Below, piece after piece: positions 1 through 7,200 of a DNA stretch of 16,806 nt. The notes under the pieces are model-generated. The model was not told the origin of the DNA and searched no databases. It saw only the letters and a list, made by a program, of their open reading frames with translations. Source of the stretch: Macondimonas sp035325645 (GTDB lineage: Bacteria > Pseudomonadota > Gammaproteobacteria > UBA5335); the NCBI GenBank assembly GCA_035325645.1, contig DAOKZK010000055.1, positions 1 to 16,806 of the forward strand. Direction: 5' to 3'. How positions within the stretch are numbered: position 1 is the stretch's first letter; every line of letters begins with the position of its first letter. The position numbers and the translations under genes were made by a program.

Positions 1-629
1 TGGGTCCATCCCAACCCAGGCGGCGGCAGCACGGTTTGCTCGATGTTCTGCAGAATGGCTGGCAAGCCGCCCGAGAGATCGTTGTTCAACAGCACCAGGC
101 ACGGGTCGAAATCGGCAACGCCAATCCGCGCGCCCTGGCGGACCAAGGGTTCGAGCTGAAGATGACGCACCGTCCGGCTCTCCAGCGGCGCAGGCTCGGT
201 CAAGTCCGGACGCAGGCTGCCGATACGCACTTCGAAGCCGGCTTGCGCCACGATGCCGGCCAGCGTGCCCAAGCTGTCGAGGTAATAAGGGTTGCGGGTA
301 TGACTTTCCGGAACGATCAGGACCCGGCTGGCGGTCGGGCAGCTGCGCTCGATGGCTTGGCGCATGGCCTGGACGCACAACGGCTGACAGTCCGCTGACA
401 GATTGTTGAAGCCCGCCGGAAAGAGGTTCGTGTCCACCGGTGCGAGCTTGAAGCCGGCATTGCGCAGGTCGACCGAGGCATACAGCGGGGGCCGAGTGTG
501 TTGCCACTGGCGCCGGAACCAGTATTCGATCGTGGTCTGCTGGGCCAGCAGCGTGGCTTCCAGGAGCTGGACCGGGCCGTGAACCTGGCGATTGAGCAGC
601 GGAATCGTGGTCGGTTCGGGGCGGGCCAT
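1..629 (-). CDS. gshA: Glutamate--cysteine ligase, Acidithiobacillus/Thiotrichales type (5' part, runs off the window)
   Basis: This gene would catalyse the first step of glutathione synthesis, the ATP-dependent joining of L-glutamate and L-cysteine in the cytoplasm. Only the first 209 codons are present; the 3' end lies before base 1. The frame is fully open. The recognisable segments are DLRNAGFKLAPVDTNLFPAG near residues 55-75, PESHTRNPYYLDSLG near 110-125, and LVLLNNDLSGGLP near 185-198. I recognise these as the PF08886-type GshA found in Acidithiobacillus and several sulfur-oxidising or methanotrophic gammaproteobacteria, unrelated in sequence to E. coli GshA. The family is about 430 residues long, so roughly half is shown. 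The ATG start (complement of 627-629) has an AGGA element about five bases upstream. A gshB gene often follows in such genomes, but that would be outside the window. The family assignment is from memory of the motifs. Confidence 0.85.
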   Translation of the reverse strand, partial: MARPEPTTIPLLNRQVHGPVQLLEATLLAQQTTIEYWFRRQWQHTRPPLYASVDLRNAGFKLAPVDTNLFPAGFNNLSADCQPLCVQAMRQAIERSCPTASRVLIVPESHTRNPYYLDSLGTLAGIVAQAGFEVRIGSLRPDLTEPAPLESRTVRHLQLEPLVRQGARIGVADFDPCLVLLNNDLSGGLPAILQNIEQTVLPPPGLGWT

Positions 630-643
630 GGAGGATCCTGTGG

Positions 644-662
644 TGAGCCTTTCAGGGGCTCA
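644..662. repeat. Short hairpin (6-bp arms, 7-nt loop) in the gshA/pilG gap
   Basis: TGAGCC (644-649) and GGCTCA (657-662) are perfect reverse complements around a 7-base loop. The element overlaps the left arm of the 12-bp inverted repeat and abuts the candidate -10 boxes at 662-669. It could be an operator or leader hairpin. No T-run follows on either strand, so it is not an intrinsic terminator. Confidence 0.4.
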
Positions 663-700
663 TGATACTCAATCGATTCGAGAGCGAACCATCCAGCGGT

Positions 701-706
701 AGGAAG
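701..706 (+). promoter_or_regulatory. Shine-Dalgarno that decides the pilG start
   Basis: AGGAAG lies six bases before the ATG at 713. The longer in-frame start at 662 and the shorter one at 764 both lack a comparable element, so 713 is preferred. This also gives a short N-terminal extension before the receiver domain, as in known PilG proteins. Confidence 0.7.
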
Positions 707-712
707 AAGCCC

Positions 713-1156
713 ATGAACATCTCACCACAGGACCACGGCAAGGCATCGCCCGATCCGCGCGCCATGCGCATCATGGTCATCGACGACAGCAAGACCATAC
801 GGCGGACTGCCGAAACCCTGCTGAGTCGCGAGGGATTCGACGTCATCACCGCGCAGGATGGCTATGAAGCGCTCGGTATGGTCGTGCGTCACCGCCCGGA
901 TCTGGTGTTCGTCGACATCATGATGCCGCGCCTCGATGGCTATCAGACCTGCGCGTTGATCAAGCGCCATCCGGACTTTCGACGCATTCCGGTCGTGCTG
1001 TTGTCCAGCAAGGATGGGTTGTTCGATCGCGCCAAGGGCCGTCTGGTCGGGTCCGAGCGCTACCTCACCAAGCCTTTTACCCGAGAAGAGCTGCTCGAGA
1101 CGGTGTCGGCATTCGCGGCTGACAGGGAACAGGCAACGGCAGAGACGGCATCGTAG
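713..1156 (+). CDS. pilG: Twitching motility response regulator PilG (single-domain CheY-like)
   Basis: This is a stand-alone receiver of 147 residues that accepts phosphate from ChpA and promotes pilus extension and twitching. The receiver spans about residues 18-138. It has the acidic pair D24-D25 in MVIDDSKTIRRTAETLL, the phosphoacceptor D68 in FVDIMMPRLDGYQTCALIK, the switch serines near 98-99 in LLSSKDGLFD, and K120 in YLTKPF. The stretches DDSKTIRRTAETLL, DIMMPRLDGYQTCALIK and SSKDGLFD-AKGR match P. aeruginosa PilG almost exactly by recall, which separates it from generic CheY. An N-terminal tail of about 17 residues precedes the fold. It is the first gene of the plus-strand operon, and pilH follows after nine bases. 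Confidence 0.93.
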   Translation: MNISPQDHGKASPDPRAMRIMVIDDSKTIRRTAETLLSREGFDVITAQDGYEALGMVVRHRPDLVFVDIMMPRLDGYQTCALIKRHPDFRRIPVVLLSSKDGLFDRAKGRLVGSERYLTKPFTREELLETVSAFAADREQATAETAS

Positions 1157-1165
1157 GAGCCGGAC

Positions 1166-1531
1166 ATGGCGCGCATCCTGATCGTCGATGATTCCCCGAC
1201 AGAACTGCACGCGCTGCGGCGTCTGCTGGAGCGCCACGGCTATCAGATCCTCGAGGCGCGCGATGCCCAGCAGGGCATCGATCTCGCCCGGCGCGAACGC
1301 CCCGATCTGATCCTGATGGATGTCGTCATGCCGGGGATGAGCGGCTTTCAGGCCACCCGTAGGCTGACGCGTGACGAAGAAACGGCCCGGATTCCCGTGT
1401 TTCTGGTGAGCTCCAAGACCCAGGAAAGCGACCGCATCTGGGGGCTGCGCCAGGGCGCCGCCGATTATGTGGTCAAGCCGGTCGAGGAACGGGACATCCT
1501 GCCGCGCATGCATGCGGTCCTCGGTACATGA
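1166..1531 (+). CDS. pilH: Twitching motility response regulator PilH (single-domain CheY-like)
   Basis: This is the second stand-alone receiver of the cluster, 121 residues, essentially a bare CheY fold. D8-D9 form the acidic pocket in ILIVDDSPTE, D52 in LILMDVVMPGMSGFQATR is the phosphoacceptor, serines near 82-83 in FLVSSKTQESD are switch residues, and K104 in YVVKPVEE completes the site. In characterised Chp systems PilH counteracts PilG, acting in retraction or as a phosphate sink. Its place directly after pilG and before the CheW-like pilI, plus the VSSK-QESD-IWG-RQGA segment, supports PilH rather than a generic regulator. AGGAG at 1155-1159 overlaps the pilG stop codon and sits six bases before the ATG. 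Its own stop overlaps the pilI start (ATGA), which suggests translational coupling. Confidence 0.92.
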   Translation: MARILIVDDSPTELHALRRLLERHGYQILEARDAQQGIDLARRERPDLILMDVVMPGMSGFQATRRLTRDEETARIPVFLVSSKTQESDRIWGLRQGAADYVVKPVEERDILPRMHAVLGT

Positions 1532-2088
1532 ACCAACTGCTCGCCGCTGCGATGACGGTTCGCATCGGGCCCTATGCTGCGCTCGAGGCGATGGAGTCGT
1601 ATTGCAGTGGCGGGTCGGGCACGGTCGACACCCCCGCCCGGACGAATCACGTGCCTGCCTTGATCTTTGCGGCGGCCAATCGCAAGTGGGCGCTTCCTCA
1701 GCGGTGGGTCGCGGAAGTCATGAGGCTTCCGCGGCGGGTGCGTATCCCCAACGCGCCCGAAGGTTTGCTGGGTATGGTCAACCTGCGTGGCGCACTGGTG
1801 CCGGTGCTCGATGCTGGTTTCCTGCTCGGGCTGCACGGCGGGTCGGGCGCAGAGACGACGGTCATCGTGCTCCGGCAAGGCCGGCAGTGGGTGGGCCTCG
1901 CGGTGGGCCAGATTCTGGGGCTGCAGAACTTTCCCGCGGAACTGCGTCGGGATGTGCCGCCATCGGGCCTTTCGCCGTCGGCGCGATGGCTGGGGGTCAT
2001 CGGCCAACATGCCGGCGCTCCGGTGGGCCTGGTCGACTGGCCCATGCTGCTGCGTCTGCCGCATCCTGCGCACACGAACGCGACCTGA
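1528..2088 (+). CDS. pilI: Twitching motility adaptor PilI (CheW-like)
   Basis: This is a CheW-type scaffold that would link receptor PilJ to kinase ChpA at the inner membrane. It has 186 residues: a poorly conserved leader of about 43, then a CheW fold from about 44 to 180. The hallmark GMVNLRGALVPVLD lies near residues 82-95, preceded by WALPQRWVAEVMRLP, which resembles the CheW beta-strand that contacts receptors. No catalytic residues are expected. Its start overlaps the pilH stop by four bases. A 132-bp gap to pilJ follows, the widest break in the operon. The name rests on CheW fold plus position; P. aeruginosa PilI is of similar length (about 178 residues). Confidence 0.88.
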   Translation: MNQLLAAAMTVRIGPYAALEAMESYCSGGSGTVDTPARTNHVPALIFAAANRKWALPQRWVAEVMRLPRRVRIPNAPEGLLGMVNLRGALVPVLDAGFLLGLHGGSGAETTVIVLRQGRQWVGLAVGQILGLQNFPAELRRDVPPSGLSPSARWLGVIGQHAGAPVGLVDWPMLLRLPHPAHTNAT

Positions 2089-2175
2089 TCCGCGCGTCCG
2101 GGCTGAACCGCTCCATGCTTCCATCGCCCTATCAAGACCACTGCGGCCTTGCCGATTCCAGAATGGTGAGCGCCG

Positions 2176-2189
2176 CCGGCACTTGCCGG
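2176..2189 (+). repeat. GC-rich mini-hairpin in the pilI-pilJ gap
   Basis: CCGGC (2176-2180) and GCCGG (2185-2189) are complementary around a four-base loop (ACTT), 31 bases before the pilJ start. No T-run follows, so it is unlikely to end transcription. It could be an mRNA processing or stability element. The surrounding 132-bp gap (2089-2220) holds no supported gene. Confidence 0.3.
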
Positions 2190-2220
2190 ATACGCACCGC
2201 TCGGAGGGTCAGATCGCACC

Positions 2221-4275
2221 ATGCCTGAGATATCGTTCGCCGCCCTGCGCGGGAAGCAGTCGGATCGCCGCGCGTCCATGTTCGTGATGGGGGCACTGGC
2301 GACTGCCATCTTTCTCACCTTGAGCGGCTGGGCCTATCTCAGCGCACTCGAATGGCGTGACCAGCAACAGATGGAGTTGACCGTCGAACAGAAATTACTG
2401 GCCGAGCGCATCGCAGCGCGCAGCTTCGAAGTCGCCAACGCGCTGAGCGACGAACTCGTCAATCGCCAGACCTTCAACGACCTTGTCCGCAGCATCGAGC
2501 GTTTCACCGCGGCAAGCAGGGCGCTCAAGTCGGGCGACCCTCAGACCGGGCTGGATCCCGTTCCGGCCAGCGTCCAGGCACGACTCGATGTGGTGATCGA
2601 GGCCTGGACTCGGGCTCAACCGCACCTGCAATCGTTGCTCGCCGTACGTGCCGTGATGCCTGGCGCCCGAGCCTACCAGACAGAGTTTCAGACGGCGCTT
2701 GGAGACTGGATGACCGATCTCGACGCCTTGCTCGATCAGATGAGGGCCGCGCGCCTGTCTCCCGAGCAGACCAATCAGGCGCTGCGACTGGGACTCGACC
2801 TGCAGCGGATGCGTGAGGGTATCGATGCGCTTTTCTCCGGCGCGGGCGACGCGGCCGCGCTGCCGAGGCAGTTGACCGCCACCCTGGCGCGGGTCGGCGA
2901 CGGACTGCAGGCACTGGATGAGGGCAATCGATCCGCGGGGATCTCGGCCCTGCCCGCCGAAGGTCCGATCCGCGAGACGCTGGTCCGCATGCTGGGTCGC
3001 TACCCCGCCCTGAGCCAGCAGGTCGACTACATCGCGGCCAACGGCGTGGCCCTGCATCGGGCGAATCGCGCGTCCCGCCAGTTGGCGGTAGGGCTGGCAA
3101 CCGTCCAGGAGGGGCTGACGCAGCAGGAACTGGCCTTGAAGGAAGTCCGCGAGACCCGATTCATGCAGCCCTTCTTTCTCGTGGTGCTGAGCGGCATCAG
3201 CGTGGGGCTCGTGATCCTGGCGATTTATCAACTGATTGCGCGGGTGCGGCAGCTTTTGTTGCAGGCGCGCCAGGCGAACCAGAAGAACCAGGAGGCGATC
3301 CTTCATCTTCTCGACGAGATGGGCGATCTGGCCGAAGGCGACCTGAGCGTTCAGGCCACGGTGACCAGCGATGTGACCGGCGCCATCGCGGATGCGGTGA
3401 ATTACTCGGTCGAGCAGTTGCGCGAACTCGTGCGGACCATCAACCAGACCGCCGAGCGGGTGGCCGCAGCGGTGACGGAAACCCAGGACGTCGCCACGCG
3501 CCTGCTGGTGGCCAGCGAGCGGCAGACGGTTCAGATCGAATCGACCAGTGCCGCGATTCAGAGCATGGTCCAGTCCATCGACCAGGTTTCGGACAATGCT
3601 CAGCGCTCGGCACGGGTGGCTCAGCATGCCGTAGAGGTGGCCGGCAAGGGCAGCGCCGCCGTCCGGCGCACCATAGAGGGAATGCAGGTCATTCGCGAGC
3701 AGATCCAGGAAACGTCCAAGCGCATCAAGCGACTGGGGGAGAGCTCGCAGGAGATCGGTCACATCGTCGCCCTCATCAACGATATCGCCGAGCAGACCAA
3801 CATCCTTGCGCTCAATGCCGCCATCCAGGCTTCTGCGGCCGGAGAGGCCGGCCGCGGCTTCGGCGTGGTGGCCGATGAAGTGCAGCGCCTCGCGGAGCGG
3901 TCCGCGGCGGCGACACGGCAGATCGAAGGTCTCGTACGCATGATCCAGGCCGACACCCAGGAAGCGGTGGCGTCCATGGAGAGGAGCACGACAGGGGTGG
4001 TTTCGGGTTCCCAGCGCGCCGAGGACGCCGGGAACGCACTGGATGAAATCGAACGGGTCTCGAGCCAGATTTCCGTGCTTGTGAACAGTATTTCGGAGGC
4101 GGCCCAGCAACAGGCGACCCGCGCCGGCGAAATGTCGACCAGCATGCGCGCCATCCGCGAGGTCACTGTGCAGGCTGCAAAGGGTACGCGAGCAACGGGG
4201 CATGCCATCGGCCGGCTGGCTCAACTGGCCACGGAGCTGCGCCGTTCGGTGTCAGGCTTCAAATTGCCCACCTGA
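2221..4275 (+). CDS. pilJ: Type IV pilus chemoreceptor PilJ (methyl-accepting chemotaxis protein)
   Basis: This is an inner-membrane receptor that would sense pilus state or surface contact and control ChpA. It has 684 residues, close to P. aeruginosa PilJ. In order: TM1 about 20-43, a periplasmic helical region about 44-315 with LLAERIAARSFEVAN near the start (PilJ-type sensing domain), TM2 about 316-338, a HAMP region to about 400 containing LLDEMGDLAEGDLSVQATVT, and the signalling domain to the end. The hairpin tip is IAEQTNILALNAAIQASAAG (522-541). Q536 and S538 replace the usual E and A/R of the AAIEAAR motif, as in other PilJ proteins. The C-terminus SVSGFKLPT matches known PilJ; there is no CheR/CheB-docking pentapeptide. 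GGAGGG at 2203-2208 is 12 bases from the ATG, rather far. chpA starts 11 bases downstream. Confidence 0.95.
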   Translation: MPEISFAALRGKQSDRRASMFVMGALATAIFLTLSGWAYLSALEWRDQQQMELTVEQKLLAERIAARSFEVANALSDELVNRQTFNDLVRSIERFTAASRALKSGDPQTGLDPVPASVQARLDVVIEAWTRAQPHLQSLLAVRAVMPGARAYQTEFQTALGDWMTDLDALLDQMRAARLSPEQTNQALRLGLDLQRMREGIDALFSGAGDAAALPRQLTATLARVGDGLQALDEGNRSAGISALPAEGPIRETLVRMLGRYPALSQQVDYIAANGVALHRANRASRQLAVGLATVQEGLTQQELALKEVRETRFMQPFFLVVLSGISVGLVILAIYQLIARVRQLLLQARQANQKNQEAILHLLDEMGDLAEGDLSVQATVTSDVTGAIADAVNYSVEQLRELVRTINQTAERVAAAVTETQDVATRLLVASERQTVQIESTSAAIQSMVQSIDQVSDNAQRSARVAQHAVEVAGKGSAAVRRTIEGMQVIREQIQETSKRIKRLGESSQEIGHIVALINDIAEQTNILALNAAIQASAAGEAGRGFGVVADEVQRLAERSAAATRQIEGLVRMIQADTQEAVASMERSTTGVVSGSQRAEDAGNALDEIERVSSQISVLVNSISEAAQQQATRAGEMSTSMRAIREVTVQAAKGTRATGHAIGRLAQLATELRRSVSGFKLPT

Positions 4276-4286
4276 GGAACCTGCCC

Positions 4287-7200
4287 ATGCAGCCGGCTGT
4301 GATTCCCTCGCCATCCGAATCGCCCCTTCGTCGCACTGCCGAGCAGCTCCAGACGCTGGATGCGCTGATGCCGGGCATCCACGAGCACATCGATCGTCTG
4401 AGCGCGCTCGTCGATGAGCTCGCGGAGCGATCGGCCACGCCGGAAGATCTCGACACCCTGAGGCAGGAGCTGCGCCGGCTGGTCGACACCCTGACGTTTG
4501 CCGAGCTCACCGGACTGGTCTACGTCGTGGGTCAGGCCATCAACGCCCTGGATAGCTGCTCGCATCCGGAGCTCTACACGGCGTCGATGAGCGATGCAAT
4601 CGCCGGGATGCTCACTGTGCTGCCGGCCTACCTGTCGCTGCTGGCTGACGGCGAGCCGGAGTGTCCGGCGCTGCTGCTCATGTCGGTCAATGCGCTGCGG
4701 ATGTCGATGAACCGGCCGCCGGTCTCGGCGGCCGAGATCTTCGCGGCAACCGTCGGGGCCGACCTGATCGAACGCTTGGGACCGGAGCCCTGCGGGCAGA
4801 ATCCGGGGGATCTGCAGGCATTTGCCAAGCGCTACCGGGTGGGGATCATGCATGCCACCTTGGCCGTGCTGCACGGCGGCGATACCCAGAAGCCGCTGAT
4901 GGCACTGACCCGGGTTGCGGAAAAACTGGAAGCGGCTGCAACGACGGAATCCATCGCCCGCAGCTGGTGGGTCCTGCGCGCGCTGTTCATGGTCATGACC
5001 GAGTCGACCGCGCTGCCGGGCGAGAGCCGACCGTTGCTGCTGCGCATCGAATCCCTGCTGCGCGGCTTGGCGGCGGCCGGTGAATCGCCCGAGGTCATCG
5101 ATGCCCATCGGTTGGTCGCCGGGCAAGCGCTTTATCTGCTGGGACGGACGACGTCCTTGCCCGAAGGGCTGCCGGGTGAGGTGATGCGGGTCTACGATCT
5201 CGCCCATCGTGTCGTGTCGCCCCTCGAGCAGGAGCGCTTGCAGCGGGCGCTGGGCGATGTCGGCAGCCAGGCATTGGCCGGGGTCACCGCGACGATTCGC
5301 AATGATCTGCAGATGGTGAAGGAGTCGCTCGACGTCATGTCGCGGATGGCGCATCCGGCGGTGGACGAACTCAAGCTGCTGCTGAACGTGGTCGAAGGGA
5401 TCTGCGGTACCCTTGCCATTCTGGATCGCGCGGACTGGTTGCAGCAGATGGAGGAGGCTGCGGGGCGCATCGCCAGGTGGGTGGCATCAGGCGCCGTACC
5501 GAAAGAGGACTGGTCGGATGTGGCCCATACGGTGCTCGGTGTGGAAGCGGCCCTGTCTGCATGGTCGCTTCCGGCCCATGGCGTCGACACCGATGTTCTG
5601 CAGACGGCCGAGCGCGCGGTCCTGCGCGAAGTGCAGCTCGATCTGCAGCGCTTCATAGACAGGCTGGAGAGTGCTGCGGAAAGCCCGACGGAAACCGTGG
5701 GCGAACCGTTGCGGCTCATAGGTGATGTGCTGACGATGACCGGCCGGACCGAAGTGGGCGTGTGTTTCCAGCGCTTGGCCGTCGCCCTGCCGGCGTGGCG
5801 ACCGGAGGTCCTGGCGCAGAAGGACGCGCTGGCCGCGGCGCTCGAGGGTATGCTGCTGTGTCTGGACGACGGAGAACCGCTCGGCGGCGTCACGCAGACG
5901 CGCGCAGATGGACTGGTTGCCCAATTCGAATCGTCCGTCGGCCTGGTCGCTGCGTCTGCGGCGACCATGAATCCGGCGGTTGCCGAATCGATATCGGTTC
6001 CGACGGAGGATTTCGACGTTCACGCGGTTTTCCGTGAGGAGGCGGCCGAAATCCTGGTCCAGCTCGACCCGATCCTGAGACATTTGCAAGCGAATGGCGG
6101 CGATCGGTCGGCGCTGTCTGAGGCGCGGCGGTTGTTTCACACCCTCAAGGGTTCGGGACGGCTAGCGGGGGCCCATGCCGTGGGCGAACTGGCCTGGGCC
6201 TCCGAACGCATCCTCAACGGCGCGCTCGAGCGGGGCGATGCGATCGACCCTGACAGGGCGATGGCCATCATGAGCGCGGCCTCGCAGATCGCCTTGCATC
6301 TGGAGCAGGCAGATCAGATTTTGTCGCCGGACGGACAACACTGTCTCGACCGCCTGGGCGCCTTGGCTGGGGCAGGCGTCGCACCGGGAGAGTCGAGTCC
6401 GGTTCCTCCAGAGACGCCCACCGCGTTCCAGTCTGCGGTGTTTCCCACCGATGCGTCGAGCGCCGGTGCAACGACCGAGTCCGGGCAAGAAGCCGGTGTG
6501 CACGGCGAGGATGTTTCCAATACGCGAACGAGTCCCGATGCGGCGCCGCCAGAGCTCGAGACGGTCGGTCCGGTGCCGGCACCGCTCGGCGACACGGAGG
6601 GGATCGATGAGGATGATCCGGGCGCGAGCCTGTCGGCGTTGTTCGAACGCGAAACCAGGGATTACCTCGATCGACTGGAGCGCTATCTGGCAGGCGCGGA
6701 ACCGGATCGGGGACTGCCGATCGACGGGGATGTGTTGCGAATCTTTCACACGTTGAAGGGGACCGCGCGCACCGTCGGACGCGCGACGCTCGCGGACTGG
6801 GCCACCGAGATCGACGACTGGACGAAGGCGGCGCTGCAGGTCAGCCGGCCGCTCGGTCCGGATCAGGTCGCCATCCTGCGCGCCGCAGCGACGGATTGCC
6901 GTCGGGCCGTGGTTGCGGACGGGGATGACCTGAGCACCGAGTGGCTGCCACAGCTGATCGCCGATCGGGAGCGGATGCATCGTGAGTTGAGCACGGCGAC
7001 CGCCGATCAGGTGGACCCCGGGTTACGGGCGCTCTTTCTGGAGGAGGCCGTCGAACTCCTGGCTCACATCGACGCCCTTTTCGCAGAGGCGGCCGCGACG
7101 CCGGACCCGTTGCCGGTGGATGCCCTGATGGGCGATCTGCACACCTTCAAGGGCGGCGCGCGCATGGTGGGCGCCATGCTGCTGGGCGACCTCGCGCATG

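Larger units (their letters stand above)
630..712. promoter_or_regulatory. Divergent gshA / pilG control region
   Basis: This 83-bp gap separates the divergent start codons of gshA and pilG, so promoters for both must lie here or inside the neighbouring genes. On the minus strand TATCAT (complement of 662-667) matches five of six bases of a sigma-70 -10 box and would give a gshA leader of about 25 bases, but no good -35 box lies at the proper distance. On the plus strand the overlapping GATACT (664-669) is a weaker -10 candidate for pilG. The promoter calls are inference; the dense inverted repeats here are listed separately. Confidence 0.35.
636..732. repeat. Perfect 12-bp inverted repeat flanking the gshA/pilG divergent region
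   Basis: The 12 bases at 721-732 (CTCACCACAGGA) are the exact reverse complement of those at 636-647, with 73 bp between the arms. The left arm lies just upstream of the gshA start and contains its AGGA ribosome-binding element. The right arm covers codons 3-7 of pilG. Because the genes diverge, the same 12-mer appears in the same sense in both mRNAs. The repeat is seen directly; a role as operator or RNA target is inference, and chance cannot be excluded. Confidence 0.6.

Noticed and set aside
36..398. Plus-strand open frame of 120 codons at the left edge
   Set aside because: It is exactly antisense to the gshA frame, which carries family motifs.
662..712. Upstream 17-codon extension of PilG from the ATG at 662
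   Set aside because: The ATG at 662 lies in the hairpin and has no ribosome-binding site, whereas the one at 713 has AGGAAG at good spacing and gives the usual PilG length.
2115..2228. 37-codon open frame in the pilI-pilJ gap that overlaps the pilJ start by 8 bases
   Set aside because: There is no Shine-Dalgarno before its ATG and no recognisable sequence feature, so a leader peptide is not supported.
2395..4224. 609-codon open frame on the minus strand opposite pilJ
   Set aside because: It is antisense to a clear PilJ, has no recognisable domain, and is rich in His, Arg, Gly and Leu as expected for the complement of GC-rich helical coding sequence.
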